This document shows positions 8,535 through 17,036 of a stretch of DNA of 64,000 bases, piece by piece (position 1 is the first letter of the stretch; the number at the start of each line of letters is the position of its first letter). Source of the DNA: Tolypothrix tenuis PCC 7101 (lineage in GTDB: Bacteria; Cyanobacteriota; Cyanobacteriia; Cyanobacteriales; Nostocaceae); the NCBI RefSeq assembly GCF_002368295.1, contig NZ_AP018248.1, forward strand, positions 4,930,500 to 4,994,499, written 5' to 3'. A program made the translations under genes and the position numbers. The notes under the pieces were generated by a model, which was not told the DNA's origin, did not search any database, and saw only the letters and a list, made by a program, of their open reading frames with translations.

Positions 8535-8888
8535 TTACATTTCGATATGTTGTGCTACCACCCATTGAAGTTCCAACCACAAAACAGGGTTGGTTTGTTT
8601 CAGGTTAGATCCTGGATCGCGGATAATGCGTGTAGCGTTCATGCAGATAGCTTCTGATGTCCCTAAATCTTGGGCAATATTTCTAAAAACATCTCTGTAT
8701 TCAATAATTGAGGTAAATAGCTGATGGGGGAAGTAAACAACAAAATATTGACAAAGTTTAGGATTTACCCCCCAGTAGAAACTGACAAGTTCAATATGAC
8801 AGTACTGAAGTAAATCACTGATTTCTGGACAGCGTTCCTTAGCTACAGTAGTAAATTTTTGCACTAAGATTTCTTCGGTTAGCATCAT
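8535..8888 (-). CDS. Hypothetical protein downstream of the NifH-like gene
   Basis: A 117-residue soluble protein with no family I recognise. The start is placed at ATG 8888 because AAGGA lies seven bases upstream; the frame itself is open to 8912. It contains a tryptophan/aromatic-rich middle (FYWGVNPK, FVVYFPHQLF). It is on the same strand as the divergent nifH-like gene, about 220 bases past its stop, with short repeats and a CTGCGGAGACGCTACGCGAA-type dispersed repeat between them. Co-transcription with nifH is possible but not demonstrated. Confidence 0.55.
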   Translation of the reverse strand: MMLTEEILVQKFTTVAKERCPEISDLLQYCHIELVSFYWGVNPKLCQYFVVYFPHQLFTSIIEYRDVFRNIAQDLGTSEAICMNATRIIRDPGSNLKQTNPVLWLELQWVVAQHIEM

Positions 8889-9109
8889 CGTTGTTCCTTC
8901 TAGTGAAAACAAACTTAGGTCTTCTCAAGTACGCCAATTGTTGAGAGGATGATAGGCGGTCATTAGTACATCACAGCAGAAATCAACATACCATTCTCAA
9001 TCTGCAACACCACATACAACATATTTACAACTCATTTTCACCCTTCACCCTTCACCCTTTACCCTTCTCCTGCGGAGACGCTACGCGAACATCCTTTACC
9101 CTTTTTGTC

Positions 9110-9934
9110 CTAGTCAAATAATCCAAACGTCATAAGCAGTTTTTCCAACTGCTGATTAGACAAAGGTTTTGGTATCACAAAATTTTGATTCTGATCTATC
9201 GCCCTTGCCAAATTACGATAGTGTTGCGCCTGTTTACAGTCCGGAGCATACTCAATCACGGTTTTACTGTAAAATTCTGCTCGTTGCACCATATTATCTC
9301 TAGGTATAGAGTAGAGCATCTGAGTACCCAGTTGCTCTGCTAAAGCCTGAATTAACTCTTCTTCGCGATCAACATTGCGAGAGTTGCAAATTAATCCACC
9401 CAAACGAACATCGCCTATCAGAGAATATTTTTGAATTCCTCGGCAAATGTTGTTAGCTGCATACATTGCCATAATTTCTCCAGAAGTGACAATGTAAATT
9501 TCTTGAGCTTTGCCTTCACGTATCGGCATGACAAAGCCACCACATACTACATTACCCAAACCATCATAGAAAGTGTAGTCAAGATTTAGCTTTTGATCGT
9601 AAGCACCGAGTTGTTCAAGCAAACCAATTGATGTCAAAACACCTCGCCCTGTACATCCTACACCAGGTTCCGGCCCACCAGATTCTACACACAGCGTTTT
9701 CCCCCATCCTTCTTTGCGGAAGTCTGCTAGATTTAAATCTTCTTCTTCCTTACGCAGTGTGTCGAGTACAATATTTTGATGCAATCCCCCCAAAAGCAAC
9801 CGTGTAGAATCTGCTTTTGAGTCACATCCCACAACCATTACTTTACAACCTATTTCGGTGAGTCCAGCCACTAGATTTTGAGTGGTTGTAGACTTACCAA
9901 TTCCCCCTTTGCCATAAATAGCAATCTTCCGCAT
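9110..9934 (-). CDS. Divergent nitrogenase iron protein (NifH/VnfH-like)
   Basis: A 274-residue Fe-protein homologue. The P-loop GKGGIGKS (8-15), the [4Fe-4S] ligands Cys94 (GVGCTGRG) and Cys131 (NVVCGG), and Arg97 (the ADP-ribosylation position) are kept. Three changes stand out: switch II reads YDGLGNVVCGG, so Asn128 replaces the Asp equivalent to A. vinelandii NifH Asp129; GCDSKADS replaces GCDPKADS; and GCTGRG replaces GCAGRG. Asp129 is central to nucleotide hydrolysis and signalling in NifH, so ATPase behaviour may be altered. It is shorter than the normal copy at 24060-25037. It may serve cofactor maturation or be a specialised reductase; this is inference. Confidence 0.85.
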   Translation of the reverse strand: MRKIAIYGKGGIGKSTTTQNLVAGLTEIGCKVMVVGCDSKADSTRLLLGGLHQNIVLDTLRKEEEDLNLADFRKEGWGKTLCVESGGPEPGVGCTGRGVLTSIGLLEQLGAYDQKLNLDYTFYDGLGNVVCGGFVMPIREGKAQEIYIVTSGEIMAMYAANNICRGIQKYSLIGDVRLGGLICNSRNVDREEELIQALAEQLGTQMLYSIPRDNMVQRAEFYSKTVIEYAPDCKQAQHYRNLARAIDQNQNFVIPKPLSNQQLEKLLMTFGLFD

Positions 9935-10173
9935 AAAATCTCTACTATCTTGTGTATTGATGTCTGGTGATACGAAGACAGAAGATTAGATCTGGTTCAG
10001 TTAAGCGTTTTGAACCCAAAATTGGTTTTGGGGAAAAGGTTAAAGGTTAAGGGTTAAAGGTTTTTTCTTTCCCTTGAACCATTCCCCTTTTTCCCTTAAC
10101 CGACAAGTATTGGAGCAAAACCTAACCCATGATTTTCAATTTTCTCAACTGAACTCTTCAAAAATTGAGCTTT

Positions 10174-11187
10174 TTACTCTCCATAATGAGGGCTGATAAC
10201 TTTACCTTGAAATACTCGGTAAAGATAGACATTATAAAGTAGTAAAAGCGGCACAAAAAAGCCAATGAAAGCAATCATGAAGGCTTGGGAGCTAAGGGAA
10301 GAAGACGCTTGGTAGATAGTTACTTGGAAGGGAATAATGTAAGGAAACACTACAAAAGCCAAAGCGAGAATAGTGATTAGGAAAAGCACTATTGACCAGA
10401 TAAAAGGTATTTTTTCCTGACGTAGGTTAATACTATTCATTAGTAGCCCTACTGCACCAGTTGCCAAAATGGGAATTGCTGCGAATATCCAAACTTCTGG
10501 TTGATGGAATAAGCGATCGCGCACTTGTTCGTAGAACATGGGTGTGGTAATTGTTAAGGCTAATGCACCAGAAAATGTAGTGAGAGCGCTAAATTTGGCA
10601 GTAATGTAGTGATATCTTTTTAATTCACCTTCGGTCTTGGCAATTAAGTAGGTAGAACCGATTAAAACGTACCCTTGCACTACAGTTAATGCTACTAATA
10701 TTGATGGTAAATTCCACCAATCCCAAGTACCACCAATAAAGTTACCAGCTTCATCAACTTTAATTCCCGCAATTACGCCACCTAAGATCAATCCTTGAGA
10801 CAAAGCTACTAATAAACTACCTCCTCCAAAACCAATATTCCAAAAAGTTTTGTTGAGAGAATGTTCGCGAAACTCAAAGGAGACAGCGCGGAAGATAAAC
10901 CCGATCACCATCAAAGTGATTGGAATATAAAGAGCATTGACGATAGTAGCGTAGGCGAGGGGAAATGCACCATACAATAATCCGCCTGTACATACCAACC
11001 AAGTTTCGTTGGCATCCCAAACTGTACTTAAGGTATTGATAATAATCCCTCGACGTTCTTCGTTAGCAGCAGTTAGCGTTAAAATTCCCACACCTAAATC
11101 AAAGCCATCTGTAATTAAGTACAAAGTAAGGAATAGGGCAACAAGTGCAAACCAAAGTAGTGGTAAGGTTGTATTTATGGCTTCCAT
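10174..11187 (-). CDS. cydB: Cytochrome bd quinol oxidase subunit II
   Basis: A 337-residue multi-helix membrane protein with the CydB signatures LYLITDGFDLGVGIL and VWDANETWLVCTGG near the N-terminus. The start is placed at ATG 11187, where GGAG lies six bases upstream; the open frame extends 13 codons further. With CydA it forms the high-affinity bd-type oxidase that reduces O2 to water with quinol electrons. Its gene lies 89 bases after cydA on the same strand. Placement between the NifH-like gene and vnfD suggests a role in lowering O2 near nitrogenase, as inferred from position. Confidence 0.92.
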   Translation of the reverse strand: MEAINTTLPLLWFALVALFLTLYLITDGFDLGVGILTLTAANEERRGIIINTLSTVWDANETWLVCTGGLLYGAFPLAYATIVNALYIPITLMVIGFIFRAVSFEFREHSLNKTFWNIGFGGGSLLVALSQGLILGGVIAGIKVDEAGNFIGGTWDWWNLPSILVALTVVQGYVLIGSTYLIAKTEGELKRYHYITAKFSALTTFSGALALTITTPMFYEQVRDRLFHQPEVWIFAAIPILATGAVGLLMNSINLRQEKIPFIWSIVLFLITILALAFVVFPYIIPFQVTIYQASSSLSSQAFMIAFIGFFVPLLLLYNVYLYRVFQGKVISPHYGE

Positions 11188-11276
11188 GAAATCTCCGGTG
11201 ATGTTTGATTGATGATGACCGCACAAGGCAAAAGTAAAAAGATAATTTTTACTTTTTACTTTTTACTTCTTAAGCT

Positions 11277-12683
11277 TTAGGTCAAACTTTCTGCTTTACT
11301 GCTTTTGAGTAAATCTGGATTGGGGATTGGAAGTCCTAAATTTGGCCCTTGGCGCACAATCCGACTACCAAAATATAAAGCGCAGCCAAGTAACATTAAA
11401 TAGATACTGGTATAAGCAATCAGTGAGACTAGGACATTGCTAGCGGGAACTTGAGATACAGCATCAGCAGTACGAATTTTGCCGTAAACAATCCAAGGTT
11501 GTCTCCCAACTTCTCGCACCATCCAGCCTGATTCCACAGCAAGATATCCCAAGGGTGCAGCAAATATCCAAGCTCGCATTAACCAAGTTTGGGCAGTAAT
11601 ATTTTCTACAGTCAGCTTACCGCGCAACCATTGTACGAGGCTGACTCCCATTAAACCCAAGAAAAAGAAGCTAATACCTACCATCATGCGGAAAGAATAA
11701 AATATTAGAGAAACTGCATGGGGACGATCTTCTGGTTTCCACTCATTTAAACCCAATACAGGTTCGTCAAGTTGAGGTTTCATGGACAAAACCATACCTA
11801 AACCACCTGGTACACTTAGTGACCAGTTATTCTTACTGTCTTGAACATTGGGTGCAACCAAAACATTCCAAGGTGCAGATTCTCCAGCAGGTACGGTGTC
11901 CCATAAAGCTTCGATCGCAGCTAATTTTGCAGGTTGGTTGTGGTATACTTCCTCACCACTGAAGTGACCAACAATAATTTGCAGAGGAGTGACAAGTATA
12001 GCTAATGCGATCGCTAGTTTAAAAGATTTGCTGAAAAATTCTTCATAGCGCTTGTTGAGAATATACCAAGCACTAATACCACCAATGACAAACAAGGCGG
12101 TTTCGAGAATTGCTAATACCATGTGAACCCAGCTACTTAAAGCCGCTGGGTTGAAAATTGCTTCTAGGTAACTATGAACCAAAAATTTCCCATCCACCAT
12201 TTCCCCACCCGCAGGGGTTTGCATCCATGAGTTAGCAACAATAATCCAGAAAGATGAGAGTGTAGCACCAATGGCGACCAACATAGTTGCTAGCAAGTGC
12301 ATCAGCGGTGGAACACGATTCCAACCATAAATCATAATTCCCAGGAAAGCAGCTTCTAGCATAAATGCCATCGTGCCTTCAAAGCCTAGAATACTACCTA
12401 AAAAGTCACCAACAGCTAAAGAAAATGGTGCCCAATTTGCGCCAAATTCAAATTCAATGGCGACACCAGAAGCGACACCAAGCCCAAAATTAAGAATGTA
12501 TAGTTTTGACCAAAAACGTGCATGGTGATAAAAATTAGTATCTTTGGTTTTTAGCCATAGCACTTCCATCACCACCAAATACCAAGACATCCCAATTGTT
12601 AAGATGGGCCAAAACATATGGAAGATGCTGGTAACAGCAAATTGGATGCGTGAAAGCATCACCGTATCTGCAAAAAAACTCAT
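11277..12683 (-). CDS. cydA: Cytochrome bd quinol oxidase subunit I
   Basis: A 468-residue CydA. It begins with SRIQFAVTSIFHMFWPILTI, containing the first haem-ligand His22, and carries GRQPW in VREVGRQPWIVYG, the conserved quinol-oxidase motif, plus about nine membrane helices. The quinol-binding loop is short, as in the cyanide-insensitive-oxidase-like or short-Q-loop type. CydAB sits between a nifH-like gene and vnfD on the same strand. Respiratory O2 removal for nitrogenase protection is a reasonable inference, but general respiration or redox balancing is equally possible. Confidence 0.93.
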   Translation of the reverse strand: MSFFADTVMLSRIQFAVTSIFHMFWPILTIGMSWYLVVMEVLWLKTKDTNFYHHARFWSKLYILNFGLGVASGVAIEFEFGANWAPFSLAVGDFLGSILGFEGTMAFMLEAAFLGIMIYGWNRVPPLMHLLATMLVAIGATLSSFWIIVANSWMQTPAGGEMVDGKFLVHSYLEAIFNPAALSSWVHMVLAILETALFVIGGISAWYILNKRYEEFFSKSFKLAIALAILVTPLQIIVGHFSGEEVYHNQPAKLAAIEALWDTVPAGESAPWNVLVAPNVQDSKNNWSLSVPGGLGMVLSMKPQLDEPVLGLNEWKPEDRPHAVSLIFYSFRMMVGISFFFLGLMGVSLVQWLRGKLTVENITAQTWLMRAWIFAAPLGYLAVESGWMVREVGRQPWIVYGKIRTADAVSQVPASNVLVSLIAYTSIYLMLLGCALYFGSRIVRQGPNLGLPIPNPDLLKSSKAESLT

Positions 12684-13230
12684 AGTTTGTCCTCAAATAT
12701 TTTGCCATCCAAGGCATTCTTGATGGGTCTCTATTTCCAGACTTTACGAGCAAGAAGTAAGCTGAATAAACAGAAAAATGATTATTCTTGTTACTTCAAT
12801 GTCTGGGAAATAAATTCCTATTGTGAAAATCTGGTCTGAATATTAGCCTAGAAATATTCAGTTCGTTTTTCTGTATCACTTACCACTTGTTCAATCGAAA
12901 ATATAAAAACCAGAAAACTGAAGATATGTAATTTGTCTGGCTATTTTGATATCGCAAATCATAGCATATTCAGAGATTCAAGGTCTGTGACAGCTTGTCT
13001 TTTGACATCTATCAGATAATTAGATATTAATAAGAGTAATCATTTTGGCTAATCAAAGCGATAAGTGTTTAAAGTTTAAATTACATAGTTATGGTTAAAT
13101 AGCCATTTTCTCAACAAGATTGAGCAGATTTAATTATGTGTTTTAGATTTTTTCTGCTTATCGCTTTTACATTTTTAAATTATATATTTGCTAAGACTTG
13201 ATATGCATATTTAGAAAAATGCAAAAAACT
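12684..13230. other. AT-rich intergenic region upstream of cydA
   Basis: About 550 AT-rich bases between the cydA start and the vnfD terminator. It should hold the cydA promoter. I found no copy of either conserved vnf/mod element and no convincing NtcA-type GTA-N8-TAC site. A short minus-strand frame in 13180-13410 is made mostly of repeat sequence and is not annotated. Confidence 0.4.
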
Positions 13231-13270
13231 AATATTTAATTTGCGTAAATTATCCCGCAAATTAAATATT
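13231..13270 (-). terminator. Predicted terminator of vnfD
   Basis: Perfect 15-base arms AATATTTAATTTGCG / CGCAAATTAAATATT around a 10-base loop. On the minus strand they are followed by AGTTTTTTG. The hairpin lies about 150 bases past the vnfD stop and probably ends that transcript. Confidence 0.7.
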
Positions 13271-13353
13271 AAGTTTTCCATCCCAAAATTCTCATTTTTG
13301 CAAATGTCAAGCTTTTTAGCTCTTATACCAATTCTGCAATTACACCTTAAATT

Positions 13354-13386
13354 GTAGGGTGCGTTAGCGATAGCGTAACGCACCAT
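13354..13386. repeat. Dispersed hairpin repeat (GTGCGTTA family)
   Basis: GGTGCGTTA / TAACGCACC inverted repeat preceded by GTAGG, with a CTTATACCAATTC motif 25 bases before it. It is the same family as at 995-1028 and lies between the vnfD stop and its terminator. Confidence 0.65.
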
Positions 13387-13418
13387 CTTTCTTGGTGCTC
13401 TGTTAATCAATCTACTCT

Positions 13419-15461
13419 CTAAACAATTTCTTTTTGGAGAGAGTGAATTTTGCTAACTAATTCTTGACGAGCAGAAGCTTTGAGTAGATATCGAGAGATA
13501 AACCATCCTACATAACTAATACCAATCAACTCAAAAACGAATGGCAGTAATGGAATCTCATTGATTGCATTTAATAAAGCTATAACTAGCTTCACTGTAA
13601 TTAGTACAGCAATCATCAAGACGATACCGAGAATTAGTGGCTGGTTTTGAGAAGAAAATTTAGCTATGTATTGAGGTAATTGTTTTAAAATTACCCAAAC
13701 TTTTCTGCTAACTAGCTGCCATTGAGATAATTGTAGTTTAGTGGGCGATGTCTGAGTTTCTAGTATTAAAGTTTCATCGCCTGCTCCCACATCGTCTAAG
13801 GTCATATCCACAGATTTTGCTGATTGTACTTCGCTGTCCATAAATCTCCTATTTTCTTCACTGACAAGAGTTCTGAGTCCTAAATTCCAGCCTTTGACTT
13901 CATGTGTAGAGAGAAATGAAGAGTTAGCCACAAGAATATTTCTATCTACACAAAGGCTTTGATGAGCAGGTGTTTCCACAACCACTTGGTCTGTAGTTGA
14001 GATATTGCTTGTTGTCTCAACTACAGGCCTTTCCTCGGCTTTGACATCCTCAGAGAATAAAAACTTCTTGGTTTCATCATCGCGGATATCGATACCAGCC
14101 AAGTTCATCAAAGGAGAGTAAATCGCATTGTATAAGTCACGTGCCATATTCACTGCACCTTCAAATCCCATGTATGGCCCATTGTGGTAACCATGACCGT
14201 TGATGTATGGTAGGTGCAATTTCTTGACTAACGCACCCACCCGTGGGCCAGTCAACACTACATCGGGACGAATCATCTCGAGAACTTCAAAAAATTCTAG
14301 TTCATTACCATCATCAATATAGATTGTGCCTTCTTGACCTCTGGCAATTACCTTTTCAAAGTCTTCTTGGTGTCCAAACTTGGAAGACATGGATACTACT
14401 TGCATTCCTAAGTCATCTTCCAATGCTTTTGTCCAGTGCCACAATCTAGGGCCTCCTGTCCAAATACAGACTTTTTTGCCTTTAAGCCGTTCTTTATACC
14501 AATTCATTCTGTCTTGGTATTTGGCGACTTCTTCAGCAATCACGGCTTCGGCTCTTTCTTCAATACCAAAGAAGGCTCCGATTTTCCGTAATGCTTCTTG
14601 ACAATAGTCAAAACCCCAGGTGTCTACGTCCATCCGGGGGATGCCGTATCTTTTCTTGAGTTCGTTGGCAATATAACCAGCCGAACGCGCACAGTTGGTA
14701 ACGTTGAGTTGCGCTCTGTGCATTCCTCTGAGCGCGTCATAAGTACCATTCCCGGTAAAGTGGGCGATGATTTGCACGCCCATTTTTTCCATGTACTTCT
14801 CAAGTACAAAGGTGTCACCTTGGATGTTGTAGTCACCAATGACGTTGATGGTATAGGGTGAGGTAATTTCTGGTTCAAATGTCCCAACTTTCTCGTTAAT
14901 CCAAGCGATGTTTAATACGTGGTGTCCTTTGGATTGGCTCACCCCGGCAAATCCGGGACATTCTACACAGAAGATATCGACATCACCGAGTTCTTTTTGG
15001 GCACTTTTGACTACTGCTCTGATGTCATCACCAATTAATGCGGTGGCGCAGGTGGTGTAGACTATCATCCGTTTGATGTCGGGAAATTCAGCAAAGGCTT
15101 CGAGGATAGACTTTTTGAGTTGCTTTTCCCCACCAAACACGATGTGTGACTCTTTCATGTCTGATGACCAGACATATTTGAGTTGGAAATGTCCGTTGTC
15201 GCTGGGATAGCGTTTGGTGTGCCATGTGTCGTAGGCGCAACCAATGGGGCCGTGTATCATTTGGATGGTGTCTTTGAGTACACCACCAATTACGAGTTTC
15301 GCGCCGCAATAGCTACAGCCTCTTTCTGATAATGAACCGGGTATGGTTTCGATGTTCGATAGTGGTAAGAATTGGGTGGTGTCTTCGCCTTTTTCTTTGA
15401 TATAAACGTGCTTTTCCCGTTCGGGAATTGTTTCGTCACATTTCAATAGTTTCAATGGCAT
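13419..15461 (-). CDS. vnfD: V-nitrogenase alpha subunit VnfD fused to a C-terminal CAAD/CURT1 membrane domain
   Basis: A 680-residue protein. Residues 1-470 are a full VnfD core whose numbering matches A. vinelandii VnfD: P-cluster ligands Cys49, Cys75 and Cys138; FeV-co ligands Cys257 and His423; catalytic Gln176 and His180; and the carbonate-loop motif TGGPRLWHW (335-343). Residues 471-585 are a low-complexity linker. Residues 588-680 match the cyanobacterial CAAD/CURT1 domain: an amphipathic segment (ILKQLPQYIAKF), two membrane helices (about 605-632 and 637-660) and RYLLKASARQEL. The start is ATG 15461 with AGGAG upstream. The VnfG domain that is fused to VnfD in Anabaena variabilis is absent, and no vnfK or vnfG lies nearby. 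I infer a membrane-anchored VnfD; its partner is unknown. Confidence 0.9.
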   Translation of the reverse strand: MPLKLLKCDETIPEREKHVYIKEKGEDTTQFLPLSNIETIPGSLSERGCSYCGAKLVIGGVLKDTIQMIHGPIGCAYDTWHTKRYPSDNGHFQLKYVWSSDMKESHIVFGGEKQLKKSILEAFAEFPDIKRMIVYTTCATALIGDDIRAVVKSAQKELGDVDIFCVECPGFAGVSQSKGHHVLNIAWINEKVGTFEPEITSPYTINVIGDYNIQGDTFVLEKYMEKMGVQIIAHFTGNGTYDALRGMHRAQLNVTNCARSAGYIANELKKRYGIPRMDVDTWGFDYCQEALRKIGAFFGIEERAEAVIAEEVAKYQDRMNWYKERLKGKKVCIWTGGPRLWHWTKALEDDLGMQVVSMSSKFGHQEDFEKVIARGQEGTIYIDDGNELEFFEVLEMIRPDVVLTGPRVGALVKKLHLPYINGHGYHNGPYMGFEGAVNMARDLYNAIYSPLMNLAGIDIRDDETKKFLFSEDVKAEERPVVETTSNISTTDQVVVETPAHQSLCVDRNILVANSSFLSTHEVKGWNLGLRTLVSEENRRFMDSEVQSAKSVDMTLDDVGAGDETLILETQTSPTKLQLSQWQLVSRKVWVILKQLPQYIAKFSSQNQPLILGIVLMIAVLITVKLVIALLNAINEIPLLPFVFELIGISYVGWFISRYLLKASARQELVSKIHSLQKEIV

Positions 15462-15517
15462 ATTTGATTGCTCCTGACGCAATACCCACAGAAGGAGAGA
15501 GATTTAAGCTATTCGTG

Positions 15518-15570
15518 AGGGCTGTTGATGGATGACGGTTGACTGTTAACGGTCATCCATCAACAGCCCT
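15518..15570 (-). promoter_or_regulatory. Long hairpin in the vnfD leader
   Basis: Perfect 19-base arms (AGGGCTGTTGATGGATGAC and its complement) with a 15-base loop, 57 bases upstream of the vnfD start. In Anabaena variabilis vnf transcripts are processed in their leaders. This stem could be a processing or stabilising structure. Part of it uses the GTTGACTGTTAAC-type sequence common in Nostoc repeats, so it may have arisen from a repeat. Confidence 0.55.
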
Positions 15571-15973
15571 GATTAGTAGTTATGCAATTTAGACATGCAT
15601 TAGCTTATTTACTTCCGTTCTCTTACCAGAAATATTTTTCTATCGCTGCTCTTTTTAAATAATAGTAATCTTATTAGTTAATAATAGTAATTTTAATCAC
15701 GAAATTTGAAGTATTCTTAAAATTATTCTATGCATAAAAATAGATAGACAGTTCTGTATATTTCAAAATTAATTAACTATCTTGTCATATTGATAATTAA
15801 ATAAAAAAGCATAAGAAACTTGATGCTTAGAAATATCGGCTGACAATATAATGTTTAATTTCTGCAATAAATTAATTTAAATTTTTGATTTTGTTTAACC
15901 GGAAAAATCAAGTAAATCATTGAATAAGCTACAATTAAATTACTTAGATAAGCTAAAAATAAAGAATTAAATT
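15571..15973. other. AT-rich vnfD upstream region
   Basis: About 400 very AT-rich bases between the leader hairpin and the RHH-Mop gene. A 13-base direct repeat (GATTACTATTATT on the minus strand) occurs twice about 20 bases apart. Neither conserved element found elsewhere in the locus is present, so vnfD may have a different promoter type or be read through from the RHH-Mop gene. Confidence 0.4.
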
Positions 15974-16453
15974 CTATACTTTATTGCAACTGTCTGCATT
16001 CAGTACAGAAGATTCTTCTCTTGCTATCACTATATTATTAGAGTTAATCACTACGTAAGCTTCTGTACCTTCGGATAAATCTAATTCATCTACTGAGGCA
16101 GTGGTAATAATTGAAGTTAACTCTACTTCTTGAATCACTTTAATAGTGATTTGACTAGTTATTTCTGTACGCAAAACTTCTGTGATGATGCCTTGAAGTA
16201 TGTTATGTGAGTTAATTTTGAGATGCTTTGGGGAATTAGTAATTTCTATAAACTGACTATTCGGCTCTTTTTGTTGTGGCTTTTGAGTAGCTTTTGATTT
16301 TGGCGATCGCGTATAACTATGCTCAAGCCCCCGTAACATTTCTCGCAGGATTTCTGTTTTAGTACGGCGCAACTTCTTAGATAATTTATCGAGCAGTTTT
16401 CGCTCTTCATCTGATGCTTGAAATGTAATCCAGCCCTGCTCTTTTCTTGGCAT
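15974..16453 (-). CDS. Ribbon-helix-helix protein with C-terminal Mop (molybdate-binding) domain
   Basis: A 159-residue two-domain protein. Residues 5-45 (WITFQASDEERKLLDKLSKK, then LRRTKTEILREMLRGL) look like a ribbon-helix-helix DNA-binding domain. Residues about 85-150 form a Mop/TOBE domain (ITTASVDELDLSEGTEAYVV), as in ModE effector domains and molbindins. It lies immediately upstream of vnfD on the same strand, 512 bases before it. A molybdate-responsive repressor acting on vnfD is the natural reading, but the architecture differs from ModE, which has a winged helix. Function is inferred. Confidence 0.75.
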   Translation of the reverse strand: MPRKEQGWITFQASDEERKLLDKLSKKLRRTKTEILREMLRGLEHSYTRSPKSKATQKPQQKEPNSQFIEITNSPKHLKINSHNILQGIITEVLRTEITSQITIKVIQEVELTSIITTASVDELDLSEGTEAYVVINSNNIVIAREESSVLNADSCNKV

Positions 16454-16982
16454 ATTACTGTTAGCAAACTACTTGTTAATGTTGGTAACCTAATAAAAAT
16501 TGAAACAGACCATTTGCACAGGTAGGGAAAGTTTCACAAATGATCTTGATATGCATCAACCAGCCCCTACTCATTCCAATTCAAAATTAAGAATCCACAT
16601 AGGACAAGGTTTTAGGGCTGTATATCTGTCGCATTTTCTTTTTAGATTGGTATCAGATGGGGTGAGATGGTGCAGCTGGGTTATGAGCAAGGATAGTCTG
16701 GTAAAAAACTGATGAAAATTGACCGCTGGTTTCCCAGTTATAAACCCTGTGGTAACTGTAGTCACATTGTTGAGTGTTGGACACAAGGTGACAGTTTGTG
16801 GTGCTAACATCAGACAAGAGAAGGTATAGACGCGCCACAGCGCGTCTGTACTAGGGATCATCTACACAAAACATATATTGTACGCAATTATTTTAGCATG
16901 ATGTCATATAAACTTGCCTCATAATTCAATTGCGATCGCTGTTTGTCGAGAAACCCTGATATTTTGGGAATAAAAATAAAAT
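16454..16982. other. Intergenic region between RHH-Mop and vnfE promoter
   Basis: About 530 bases upstream of the RHH-Mop gene. Short frames here are not convincing genes. Near the RHH-Mop start, the minus strand carries GTTACCAACATTAAC, a possible half of the TTACCAA operator found at four other places. A dispersed hairpin lies at 16825-16850. Confidence 0.4.
16825..16850. repeat. Dispersed hairpin repeat (AGACGCGC)
   Basis: AGACGCGC / GCGCGTCT arms with a 4-base loop inside GTATAGACGCG...GTCTGTAC, a common dispersed cyanobacterial repeat. No function is inferred. Confidence 0.6.
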
Positions 16983-17036
16983 TTAGCAAGTACTTTGGCA
17001 AGATGTATGCTATTCTTGCAGTAGAGGGAATAAGAA
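16983..17036 (+). promoter_or_regulatory. Conserved vnf-locus promoter element, copy 2 (upstream of vnfE)
   Basis: TTAGCA (16983-16988), 17 bases, TATGCT (17006-17011), then GGGAATA (17025-17031). A second TTGGCAA begins 12 bases after the start of the first repeat. It matches the elements at 7453, 20766 and 26746. The predicted start near 17018 gives a ~600-base untranslated leader before vnfE at 17627. That leader contains a GGGAAAA-GTTTC-TTTTCCC hairpin near 17390. Confidence 0.6.

Noticed and set aside
4405..10060. CRISPR-like short repeats (7-base tandem units)
   Set aside because: Units are only seven bases, adjacent and without unique spacers; they are ordinary cyanobacterial short tandem repeats.
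13180..13410. 76-residue minus-strand frame downstream of vnfD
   Set aside because: It is made of a dispersed hairpin repeat and the vnfD terminator and has no family resemblance.
13422..14051. Hidden VnfG domain in the linker of VnfD
   Set aside because: Residues 471-585 are low-complexity and show no VnfG-like sequence, and the following domain is clearly CAAD/CURT1.
15974..16861. Small frames at 16246-16467, 16500-16712, 16571-16861 and 16653-16838 as vnfG or other genes
   Set aside because: They overlap the RHH-Mop gene or repeat DNA, have no family features and do not resemble VnfG.
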